Program-made: the position numbers and the translations under genes | The notes under the pieces: generated by a model | The model's input: the letters and a program-made list of their open reading frames with translations, nothing else | Told to the model about the DNA's origin: nothing | The model's database searches: none | Shown: positions 29,547-36,249 of the stretch, in pieces | How the letters are laid out: every line of letters begins with the position of its first letter | Numbering within the stretch: the first letter of the stretch is position 1 | Assembly (NCBI RefSeq): GCF_900115715.1 | Contig: NZ_FOXM01000006.1 | Location: 1-64,000, forward strand | Origin: Geopseudomonas sagittaria | Lineage (GTDB): Bacteria; Pseudomonadota; Gammaproteobacteria; Pseudomonadales; Pseudomonadaceae | Length of the DNA: 64,000 bases | Direction: 5' to 3'

Positions 29547-29903
29547 ATGGCCGTCGTTTCCCGCAAAGAATACATAGGCGTTTCCCGTGACGCGCTGGAG
29601 AACTACAAGGGCAAGCAGCTGCTGTTCATCAGCTGGGACCACCACCTGCTGATCTGCGCGCCCATCATGCTTCGCGCCGACCCGCAAACCACCCTCGGCG
29701 AACTGATCGACCAGCAGCTGCAACCGCTGCTGCAGGCTGACCCGGACGCCGCCGCCATTGACTGGAACACGGTCCAGTGGCTCAAGGGCAACCAGCCGTG
29801 GGTGCCGGACTATGCCGCCAGCCTGGAGGCCAACGGCATCGGCCACAAGGAACAGCTGCGCATGCGCACCCCGGGCCTGAACAGCCTGGTTCCGGTGAAC
29901 TGA
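29547..29903 (+). CDS. dmpO: phenol hydroxylase P4 (gamma) subunit
   Basis: The 118-residue small subunit of the oxygenase, starting MAVVSRKEYIGVSRDALENY with a central QLLFISWDHHLLICAP. Length matches DmpO of CF600 (119). A purine-rich AAGGAAG lies upstream of the ATG. Confidence 0.94.
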   Translation: MAVVSRKEYIGVSRDALENYKGKQLLFISWDHHLLICAPIMLRADPQTTLGELIDQQLQPLLQADPDAAAIDWNTVQWLKGNQPWVPDYAASLEANGIGHKEQLRMRTPGLNSLVPVN

Positions 29904-29917
29904 GAGGAGGGCGCGCC

Positions 29918-30976
29918 ATGAGCTACGAACTGACCATTGAGCCGCTTGGCCAGACCATCGAGATCGAGGAAGGTCAGACCATCCTCGACGCCGCGCTGCG
30001 CGCCGGCATCTACCTGCCACACGCCTGCGGCCATGGCCTATGCGCCACCTGCAAGGTGCAGGTCACCGACGGCGAGATCGAGCAGGGCGAAGCCTCCACC
30101 TTCGCCCTGATGGACTTCGAGCGCGAGGAGCAGAAGTGCCTCGCGTGCTGCGCCACCGCGCAGGGCGACATCACCATCGAAGCCGAGATCGAAGAAGATC
30201 CGGATTCGCTGAGCCTGCCGGTACGCGACTATTACGGCACCGTCAGCCGTATCGAATCGCTGACGCCGACCATCAAGGGTCTCTGGATCAAGCTCGAAGA
30301 CGCCGAAGGCATGCAGTTCCAGGCCGGCCAGTACGTCAACCTGATGCTGCCGGACGGCATCGGCAGCCGGGCGTTCTCCATCGCCAGCGTGCCGGGCGCC
30401 GACGAGCTGGAACTGAACATCCGCGTCGTGCCCGGCGGGCGCGGTACCCTCTACGTGCACGAGCAGATGAAGGTGGGTGAGCGGGTACACCTGACCGGTC
30501 CCTACGGACGCTTCTTCGTGAAGAAGTCCGCCGACGTGCCGGTGATCTTCATGGCCGGCGGCTCCGGCCTGTCCAGCCCGCGCTCGATGATCCTCGACCT
30601 GCTGGCCGAAGGCTTCGCCAAGCCGATCACCCTGATCTACGGCCAGCGCAACCTGAGCGAGCTGTACTACCACGACGAGTTCCTCGCCCTGGCCGAGCAG
30701 CACCCCAACTTCAAGTACGTGCCGGCGCTGTCTCACGAGGCGGAAGGCAGCGACTGGCAGGGCTTCCGCGGCTTCGTCCACGAGGCGGCCAAGGAGTACT
30801 TCGCCAACGACTTCCGCGGCCACAAGGCCTACCTGTGCGGTCCGCCGCTGATGATCGACTCCTGCATCACCACCCTGATGCAGGGCCGCCTGTTCGAGCG
30901 CGACATCTACACCGAGAAGTTCATCTCGGCGGCCGATGCGCAGCAGGTGCGTAGCCCGTTGTTCAAGGCGATCTGA
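29918..30976 (+). CDS. dmpP: phenol hydroxylase P5 NADH reductase
   Basis: A 352-residue flavoprotein reductase that passes electrons from NADH to the diiron subunit. The N-terminal plant-type [2Fe-2S] domain has C-x4-C-x2-C in HACGHGLCATCKVQ and a fourth Cys in CLACC. It is followed by an FAD domain (SRAFSIASV) and an NAD domain (VIFMAGGSGLSSPRSM, YLCGPP). AGGAGG precedes the ATG. It ends the upper operon; a strong terminator follows. Confidence 0.95.
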   Translation: MSYELTIEPLGQTIEIEEGQTILDAALRAGIYLPHACGHGLCATCKVQVTDGEIEQGEASTFALMDFEREEQKCLACCATAQGDITIEAEIEEDPDSLSLPVRDYYGTVSRIESLTPTIKGLWIKLEDAEGMQFQAGQYVNLMLPDGIGSRAFSIASVPGADELELNIRVVPGGRGTLYVHEQMKVGERVHLTGPYGRFFVKKSADVPVIFMAGGSGLSSPRSMILDLLAEGFAKPITLIYGQRNLSELYYHDEFLALAEQHPNFKYVPALSHEAEGSDWQGFRGFVHEAAKEYFANDFRGHKAYLCGPPLMIDSCITTLMQGRLFERDIYTEKFISAADAQQVRSPLFKAI

Positions 30977-30990
30977 CTGAGCAGCCCTTG

Positions 30991-31026
30991 CACGCGGCCG
31001 CACACGGGCGGCCGCGTGCTTTTTTC
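30991..31026 (+). terminator. Rho-independent terminator of the upper operon
   Basis: An inverted repeat CACGCGGCCGC/GCGGCCGCGTG followed by a T-run (CTTTTTTC) stands 14 nt after the dmpP stop codon. It separates the dmpB-KLMNOP operon from the accessory insertion. Confidence 0.9.
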
Positions 31027-31051
31027 ATGGTCACAGCAGGGAAGAAACAGC

Positions 31052-31465
31052 ATGAGTGAAAAGCAATTGTCCGGCGGCTGCGCCTGCGGTGCAGTACGCT
31101 ACGAAACTGCGGCCGAGCCTGTCATCGTGGCCCACTGCCATTGCCGCGACTGCCAGCGCGCCAGCGGTGCCGCCATGTCAACCGTGTTCGCCGTACCCCG
31201 CGCCGCCTTCCGCTGCAAGGGGCCGACCAGCACCTACGCCACTCCCGGCGACAGCGGCAATCCGGTGGTCCGCCACTTCTGCGCCGACTGCGGCTCGCCG
31301 CTGTTCTCCGACGTGAGCGTGCTGCCCGACCTGCAGTTCGTCCGCGCCGCCAGCCTCGACGACCCGGCCGCCGTCAGCCCCACCATGCACATCTACTGCG
31401 ACAGCGCCCAGCCGTGGGGCAAGCCCCTGGACGACCTGCCGCATTTTGCGAAGATGCCTTCCTGA
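31052..31465 (+). CDS. GFA (glutathione-dependent formaldehyde-activating-like) family protein
   Basis: A 137-residue zinc-binding protein. Motifs: GGCACGAVRYE, HCHCRDCQRASG and FCADCGSPLFS, giving the seven-cysteine pattern of the GFA family. The founding member binds glutathione and formaldehyde, but most relatives have no proven activity. It stands alone between the dmpP terminator and the BIME-flanked toxin-antitoxin segment. Confidence 0.88.
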   Translation: MSEKQLSGGCACGAVRYETAAEPVIVAHCHCRDCQRASGAAMSTVFAVPRAAFRCKGPTSTYATPGDSGNPVVRHFCADCGSPLFSDVSVLPDLQFVRAASLDDPAAVSPTMHIYCDSAQPWGKPLDDLPHFAKMPS

Positions 31466-31474
31466 GCAGCCCCC

Positions 31475-31549
31475 GATTCCTTGTGATCGCAAGGATTCGG
31501 GGGATTTCATCGCTCGAATGGAGAAAATCCGTGCGTACGCACGGATTCA
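31475..31549. repeat. BIME-like double palindrome, copy 1
   Basis: Two 22-nt palindromes, an imperfect ATTCCTTGTGATCGC... at 31476-31497 and a perfect AATCCGTGCGTACGC... at 31526-31547, spaced 50 nt. The unit is repeated in the same orientation at 32762-32834. The TGA stop codon of the DUF2442 gene lies at the edge of the second palindrome. Confidence 0.85.
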
Positions 31550-32032
31550 GCAGGAGGCGCGGCGCGCCTTCTTGCCTTCGGCCTTGGCGGCCATTAGCTG
31601 GTGTTCGTACTCCCAGCCTTTGCAGGCCAGAGCCACATGCTTGGGGATCAACGCCGTGCCGCTGCTGTAAGCGGTGATGGTGCGCCGGCTAAAGCCCAGC
31701 TCGATGGCAGCCGTGCTCAGGGAGAGCTTGTTGGCGGTCAGCCACTGCTTGAAGGCCTGGGTTGGCATCACCTCGCCGGCCTGCTCCAGTGCCAGGCGGT
31801 GCAGGGTGGTGGCGGCCAATTCGAGGTCGTCGCCCCAGGTCACATCGAAGCCCCATTCGCCGACCCGGGCCTGACGGAACAGCTCCAGGTCTTCCAGCGG
31901 CTTGAGCACCGGAAAGCTGCGAATGTGCTCGGCCAGCCGGACGGTGTAGCACTTGCCGTTACTGAACTCGACCTGCAGGGCATGCTTGCCGGCAACGGGC
32001 TTCACGCTGTGGATACGGACTTTGCTGGTCAT
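31547..32032 (-). CDS. DUF2442 protein with C-terminal XRE-like helix-turn-helix (putative antitoxin)
   Basis: A 161-residue protein. Residues 1-85 match DUF2442 (SVKPVAGKHALQVEFSNGKCY, SFPVLKPL, WGDDLELAATTLH). Residues 95-140 form an XRE-like helix-turn-helix (FKQWLTANKLSLSTAAIELG, then FSRRTITAYSSG). DUF2442 genes frequently pair with DUF4160 genes and the pair is predicted to be toxin-antitoxin. Here DUF4160 lies immediately upstream, 3 nt away. The DNA-binding domain would fit an autorepressor. Confidence 0.82.
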   Translation of the reverse strand: MTSKVRIHSVKPVAGKHALQVEFSNGKCYTVRLAEHIRSFPVLKPLEDLELFRQARVGEWGFDVTWGDDLELAATTLHRLALEQAGEVMPTQAFKQWLTANKLSLSTAAIELGFSRRTITAYSSGTALIPKHVALACKGWEYEHQLMAAKAEGKKARRASC

Positions 32033-32035
32033 GGT

Positions 32036-32269
32036 CTAGTTCCTCCGGTTCTGCTCGTCCCATACCTGCTGCAGCTCAGCGGCATGTTGCGATGCCCACG
32101 CCAGGGCGGCCTTGAGGGCCTTGGGCTCGGCGCCTTTGCCGAGCACCTTGAGCCCATCAATCTCCACCAGTGACTCGCCGTCCGGTGTTTGCACATGGAA
32201 GTGCGGCGGCGCATGGTCGTCCGGGTAGATCTTGATCTTCCAGTTGCGGTCGCTGTGTACGGTGGCCAT
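32036..32269 (-). CDS. DUF4160 protein (putative toxin partner)
   Basis: A 77-residue protein with the DUF4160 signature: IKIYPDDHAPPHFHVQTPDGE and a C-terminal helical part ending VWDEQNRRN. The HFHV segment is the conserved core. Genome-neighbourhood predictions elsewhere treat it as the toxin of a DUF4160/DUF2442 pair; the activity is not established. It is first in a two-gene minus-strand operon preceded by a palindromic operator candidate. Confidence 0.82.
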   Translation of the reverse strand: MATVHSDRNWKIKIYPDDHAPPHFHVQTPDGESLVEIDGLKVLGKGAEPKALKAALAWASQHAAELQQVWDEQNRRN

Positions 32270-32279
32270 GGCTTGGATG

Positions 32280-32300
32280 CTAGGGAAATTTTTTCCCTAG
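32280..32300. promoter_or_regulatory. palindromic operator candidate of the DUF4160/DUF2442 pair
   Basis: CTAGGGAAA-TTT-TTTCCCTAG is a perfect 9-bp inverted repeat starting 11 bp upstream of the DUF4160 start codon. The position and symmetry fit autoregulation by the helix-turn-helix antitoxin. A weak terminator function on either strand is an alternative. Confidence 0.6.
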
Positions 32301-32414
32301 CACAAGTGTGCCTTGGCTAATTGATCACGCAGCATCCGGACCAGCGGCAGCCTGCCGCCTTGCCTCCTTTCAGCTAAAAAGACCAATATAAAGACCTGAA
32401 AAGGAGTCCTAACC

Positions 32415-32660
32415 ATGCAAAGCGTACTGGCCGACAAGGCCGTCAGCGTGTCCGAGCTGAAGAAGAATCCCTCCGCGGTGATCAGCGGCGCCAATGGCGG
32501 GCCGGTGGCGGTACTGAACCACAACCGGGTGATGGGCTACATGGTGCCGGCCGAGATGTTCGAGGCGATGATCGAGCGCCTGGAAGACCTGGAGCTGGCT
32601 GAAATCGCCCGCGCCCGTGCCGGTGAACAGCCCGTGCCGGTGAGCTTGGATGACCTATAG
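32415..32660 (+). CDS. Phd/YefM-type antitoxin (StbD-like), orphan
   Basis: An 81-residue antitoxin: DNA-binding N-terminus AVSVSELKKNPSAVISGANGG, then PVAVLNHNRVMGYMVPAEMFE and a disordered toxin-binding tail ending PVSLDDL. AAGGAG precedes the ATG. In intact systems the RelE/StbE toxin starts inside the antitoxin stop codon; here that start exists, but the toxin frame breaks off after about ten recognisable codons. Confidence 0.88.
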   Translation: MQSVLADKAVSVSELKKNPSAVISGANGGPVAVLNHNRVMGYMVPAEMFEAMIERLEDLELAEIARARAGEQPVPVSLDDL

Positions 32661-32724
32661 CCTGTTCCTACCGTCTGCGCTGCTCCTGACCTCGGCCAGC
32701 CGTTGCCACCCTGCTACTGGCTGA
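32650..32724 (+). pseudogene. RelE/StbE-like toxin remnant
   Basis: An ATG overlapping the antitoxin stop codon opens a 24-codon frame beginning MTYSLFLPSAL. This resembles the usual RelE-family toxin start (MTY-L-FLPSAL). The sequence then loses all similarity and stops. A BIME palindrome begins 37 bp later, so the rest of the toxin was probably deleted or replaced. Confidence 0.6.
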
Positions 32725-32761
32725 AAGCGGGCCAGCGACAGTCGGTCGAGCGCGGCCTGAA

Positions 32762-32834
32762 AATCCTTGCGAGCGCAAGGATTCCGAGGCATTTCAGCCC
32801 GCGAACGCCGAAAATCCCTGCGCTCGCACGGATT
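32762..32834. repeat. BIME-like double palindrome, copy 2
   Basis: Palindromes AATCCTTGCGAGCGC... (32762-32783) and AATCCCTGCGCTCGC... (32813-32834), spaced 51 nt. The unit aligns over its full length with copy 1 at 31475 in direct orientation. The two copies bracket the segment with the DUF4160/DUF2442 pair and the orphan antitoxin. Confidence 0.85.
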
Positions 32835-32851
32835 CCGCCTTGTCTGCAGAA

Positions 32852-33580
32852 TCAGGCACGCAACTGGCCGACAATCGACTCGAACATGCAGTCGGCGGCC
32901 GAGCGGCCATCGTGCAGAGGATTGCAGAACAGCGCGCAGGCATTGGCATGGTTGGTGTCCAGCGCCTCATCGATGTCCGGCTCGCCGGCGACATGCCACT
33001 TGCGTCCCAGCTGCGCCACCAGATCGGAAGCATTCGACCGCCCCGGCTCGGCGCGCACGTTGATCCAGAAATGACTGCGCGGCGCCGGCCGGTGGTAGGG
33101 AATCCGCGAACCCAGCCGCACCAGCAGACCCGAACCCACTGGGTCCAACGTCACCAGCATCTCCACCCGATAGCCCCATTCGCTAAGCCGCTGCGACAGA
33201 TGTGCACCGCTCCAGGCGCCGAGGCTGTGACCGACGATATAGATGGGCGTGGTCTTGTCGTGGATCTCGGCCGCCACCAGCCGGCCGATGGCGGTCGCGC
33301 TCCACACCTCGTGATAGCCCAGGTAGAGCGACTGGTAGCCGTCCGCCTGCCCGGCTTCCTCGATGCGCTGGTCGAACGGTTCCTGCGCGCAGCAGATGTT
33401 GCGGTAGGGGCCGGCGAGGTAATAGGGCTTCTTGTCACCGGCGCCGCCGATGAAGAGGGCTACCGCACGGTGCTCAGGGCGCAGCGTGGCTCCGGGGCCT
33501 TGATCCTTGGCAGCAGAGGTCAGCGTCGGGACGGTACGCGACTCACTGGCGCCGCTGGGATTAAGGCCTGTGCTCCCCAC
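32852..33580 (-). CDS. alpha/beta-hydrolase-fold protein, lipase-like
   Basis: A 242-residue protein with a central GHSLGAWSG nucleophile elbow (Ser near residue 120), an upstream AVALFIGGAGDKKPYYL strand-loop, a downstream LVTLDPVGSG (candidate acid) and a late histidine (DTNHANACALFC), a plausible Ser-Asp-His triad. No signal peptide. The only in-frame start at this end is a GTG. The resemblance to lipase-type hydrolases is general. It could be an effector-like hydrolase, but no secretion-system gene is nearby. Confidence 0.65.
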   Translation of the reverse strand: MGSTGLNPSGASESRTVPTLTSAAKDQGPGATLRPEHRAVALFIGGAGDKKPYYLAGPYRNICCAQEPFDQRIEEAGQADGYQSLYLGYHEVWSATAIGRLVAAEIHDKTTPIYIVGHSLGAWSGAHLSQRLSEWGYRVEMLVTLDPVGSGLLVRLGSRIPYHRPAPRSHFWINVRAEPGRSNASDLVAQLGRKWHVAGEPDIDEALDTNHANACALFCNPLHDGRSAADCMFESIVGQLRA

Positions 33581-33824
33581 TGTGGATCCTCCCCAGACGT
33601 TTTATGTGCTATGCCAAGCGTGGCGCAGCACAAACGGCAAGATAAGACCGATGATAGCCCCACCGGGCATGGCTCAGCGTGAGGCGATCTCGTGGGCCTG
33701 GGCCGTTGCCGCGGGACGTTGGCTTGATGCTGTAGGTGCGTCAGAAGACTGGAAAATAAATCTGCCCATTTTTTGCTCGATTCTCCCCATACATTTCATT
33801 CGCATGTGTCATGCGTGGTTCGAT

Positions 33825-35933
33825 TCAGCCAGCATTCTGCCTAAATTTAACTAGACGGAGAGCATCTCTCATTCGGGAAAATCTCTCATAGATAAGGTTA
33901 AATCCTTCGGTGTCTAGCATTGACTTTAGCTGGTGATCATTATTGTGTCGCACTAGGTGTGCGTCCGTAAAGGCACTTTTAATGTTTGATGTGCGCTCTG
34001 TCTTTTCCATGGCGGGCCCAGACCAATTGATGTCATTGTAGTGCTTCTCGAAGAGTATTTCATAATCGCCCCAGTTGAGCGAGTCTAGAACTGCTCCGAC
34101 GCCCGCAATGCTGCCTAGATCTATAAGGTCTTGCCTGCTCATGGCTCTATTTTTAGCGTCAGAAGGGACTGCGTTAACCACGCGAAGGACTGCCTCTTCT
34201 GGTGTGTTGTCTCTTTCAAGATCCATCCGCAATCTAATTCGGACTGCCTGCTCTATGGCTTCTACTACGTCCTTAAGTTGCTTTTTTTGCTCGGTAAACT
34301 CAGTGGCAACGGGGCGTTGTAGTGCATCTTTTACTAGTGAGAGAGATATTTTTGGTAGCTCTGATTTGAACTCTAGAAGTCCATATCGCTCAAGATGATA
34401 TGCATATGTTTCCCTGAAGATATCATCCCCCCATAAATCGGAGTATGTTTTTGAGCCGCCCTGTGCAATATCTCGAAGCAGTCTCTCCTCGTCTGGCGCG
34501 ACACGAGCGAGATGTTCCAAAAACCATGCTACTTGGTTAAATAAATCACGTTTCTTTTTTTTGAATGCGCGGTCGACATCTCTGGCTGTTACTTTTATCC
34601 GCTCGGCACGATTCAGTGCGTTCTCGTGCACTGCAGAGCCAAGCCGCCTGATGAGTAAAGGGTGACCGCCTACGAAATTATATGAGGCTTCGAGGGCGGT
34701 CGGATCAAAATCCAGTCCCATGCGACGACCTAGTCCAATAAGGAGTGAGTCTGCCTCCGGTTTTGTCATTGGGCCAAGATAAATCCGTTGAGTCTCATAA
34801 AGGGGATTCGCTTGTCCTAGCAAAGAACCTTGTTCTACTCCGGATGGGTTTACTCCTCCAAGCACATACACTAGCTCTTCGGGTGATTCGAGGCTTCGCT
34901 TGATTCCTTGCAGGGCATTCCAGAAATCAAAAAAGTCAGTTCTCCAATGTCCGGAATCAGTGAGGTGAGGGTAGAAGTGATCGCACTCATCTAGAAATAG
35001 AACTAGCTGGACAGAGTCGCGATCAGTTTCGTTCTTTAGTGCTTTGGCTGCCTTGAGTAATGAGATTATATCCCTTTCAAATGCAATCGCGAGATTTCGT
35101 GTTCCTGCTTCTTTCTTCTCAATGGACTTTCTCAGACGCTCTGCTTTGGGGTGGACCTTGGAGCCTAATTTTGCGGCGAGTCTTTGCAGCTTGAGCTGCC
35201 ATGCTGAAATCGCATCCTGCGCCGCATCCCACCACCTACCACTTTTTAGTCTGGTGGAGTTTCCTATCAGTGATGCCGTTACGCTAATAGAAGAGTCATC
35301 TTGCTCTATGAGATTTTCAAGTCGCCCGAGGACGGAGCTTTTTCCTATTTTGCGAAGTCCGAAAATTGCAATTGGCGATCCGAATATAATTTTTGCGTGT
35401 AGCTCATTCACTATGACCTCACGGCCAAAAAATTCTGAAGGGTCACGAACCGGCTCTGACTCTGCAAAGAAATCGCGCCGCCATAGAGAGCCGCTGAGGA
35501 TCTTGTACAACTGGTCTGCTGCCGTTGTCTCGCATCTCTCAAGAGTTTTCAATACTATAACAGTTGATTTATTTTTTTGTGCCCATGCGGCACTAAATGC
35601 ATCGGCTCTTGGGGCGTTAGAAGCAACAAATCTAGTGCTAAGGTCTAGTCGGTCAACTACCGCGCTGGGTGGGTCTTGCTTAAGAGTGCGCTGGTGGAAA
35701 TCATCGGGATAGCCATTTCCGATAACGAAGTACTCGTGAGTTAATCCGAAGTGTTCCGCAATTGCTGGGGATGGCTTGATTACTGCAAGCCAAAGATTTT
35801 GGCCAGTTTCACGAAACCAGTTAATCTGAAAGCAGGATGATAGTAATTCGAGAAAAGGGACTGCTGTCTCTTGGGTTGTCTGACGTGCAGCTTCAAATTG
35901 AGGTTCTGCATCAGGATGAAAATTGATCGCCAT
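33825..35933 (-). CDS. STAND-type P-loop ATPase with putative C-terminal HEPN domain
   Basis: A 702-residue protein encoded in visibly AT-rich DNA, unlike its GC-rich neighbours. Layout: uncharacterised N-terminal domain (1-165); FGRE entry motif (169-172); Walker A GLRKIGKSS (192-200); Walker B LVLFLDECD (310-318); the GGHPLLIRRLG motif typical of STAND ATPases (422-432); winged-helix-like region (about 470-530); helical C-terminus (545-700) with R662-HNND-H667, matching the R-x4-6-H motif of HEPN ribonucleases. AAGGG 7 nt before the ATG at 35933 and a good sigma-70 promoter upstream decide the start. A defence or stress role is inferred, not shown. Confidence 0.8.
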   Translation of the reverse strand: MAINFHPDAEPQFEAARQTTQETAVPFLELLSSCFQINWFRETGQNLWLAVIKPSPAIAEHFGLTHEYFVIGNGYPDDFHQRTLKQDPPSAVVDRLDLSTRFVASNAPRADAFSAAWAQKNKSTVIVLKTLERCETTAADQLYKILSGSLWRRDFFAESEPVRDPSEFFGREVIVNELHAKIIFGSPIAIFGLRKIGKSSVLGRLENLIEQDDSSISVTASLIGNSTRLKSGRWWDAAQDAISAWQLKLQRLAAKLGSKVHPKAERLRKSIEKKEAGTRNLAIAFERDIISLLKAAKALKNETDRDSVQLVLFLDECDHFYPHLTDSGHWRTDFFDFWNALQGIKRSLESPEELVYVLGGVNPSGVEQGSLLGQANPLYETQRIYLGPMTKPEADSLLIGLGRRMGLDFDPTALEASYNFVGGHPLLIRRLGSAVHENALNRAERIKVTARDVDRAFKKKKRDLFNQVAWFLEHLARVAPDEERLLRDIAQGGSKTYSDLWGDDIFRETYAYHLERYGLLEFKSELPKISLSLVKDALQRPVATEFTEQKKQLKDVVEAIEQAVRIRLRMDLERDNTPEEAVLRVVNAVPSDAKNRAMSRQDLIDLGSIAGVGAVLDSLNWGDYEILFEKHYNDINWSGPAMEKTERTSNIKSAFTDAHLVRHNNDHQLKSMLDTEGFNLIYERFSRMRDALRLVKFRQNAG

Positions 35934-35987
35934 CTTGTATCCCTTCGGGGCGTTTGCGCTTCTGTTATTGATGTGACTAATTAATAA

Positions 35988-36016
35988 ATTATCTACTTTT
36001 TTGATTAAAACTTCAA
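35988..36016 (-). promoter_or_regulatory. sigma-70 promoter of the STAND ATPase gene
   Basis: On the minus strand TTGAAG (36016-36011) and GATAAT (35993-35988) are separated by exactly 17 nt. Transcription would start near 35981, about 48 nt before the ATG at 35933. This argues against a longer protein starting at 36101 or beyond. Confidence 0.75.
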
Positions 36017-36096
36017 TGCCAAGGGTGGTTGCAGAGATAGAGTGCGTGTCTTGTCTGTGGCTTCGTTCTGCTGAATCAATAAAGGTCTTTTGCAAT

Positions 36097-36125
36097 CCCA
36101 TCAATACCTGTAAGGTATTGATGGG
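36097..36125. repeat. 29-bp perfect palindrome overlapping LysR-type site 3
   Basis: CCCATCAATACCT-GTA-AGGTATTGATGGG: two perfect 13-nt arms around 3 nt. It lies at the boundary between the AT-rich insertion and the lower meta operon. Its core is an ATAC-N7-GTAT site. The perfect symmetry is much longer than LysR sites usually need. Confidence 0.8.
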
Positions 36126-36169
36126 GAACAAATAAAGTATTATCCGGTATGGAGATCCATCCCTATCCT
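36104..36169 (+). promoter_or_regulatory. LysR-type operator/promoter, site 3 (lower meta operon)
   Basis: ATAC-N7-GTAT at 36104-36118, inside TCAATACC-N5-GGTATTGA. A GTATT block begins 33 nt after the start of the site (36137), the same distance as in sites 1 and 2, and TATCCT at 36164 sits where those sites have their -10 candidates. The -35 candidate (TTATCC) is weaker than in the others, consistent with activator dependence. The dmpC ATG is about 75 nt beyond the inferred start. Confidence 0.6.
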
Positions 36170-36249
36170 CACTCCCAAGGCCCAGCCCCTCCGACCACCA
36201 CCCCGGTCGCCCAGGCTGGCCACCCCCAGAACAACAACGCGGAGTGACC

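Noticed and set aside
27848-29575. 575-codon minus-strand frame opposite dmpN
   Set aside because: Arises from the codon bias of dmpN; no motifs and no ribosome-binding site.
31475-32834. CRISPR-like array from the repeated palindromes
   Set aside because: Only two units, each internally palindromic, separated by genes; this is a BIME arrangement, not spaced CRISPR repeats.
31052-36243. Insertion sequence or integrative element carrying the accessory genes
   Set aside because: No transposase, integrase or target-site duplication was found. AT-rich DNA marks only the STAND gene, so the region is better seen as a patchwork of insertions.
36244-36249. GTG start of dmpC two codons upstream
   Set aside because: GGAG is correctly spaced for the ATG at 36250, and 486 residues equals the known DmpC length.
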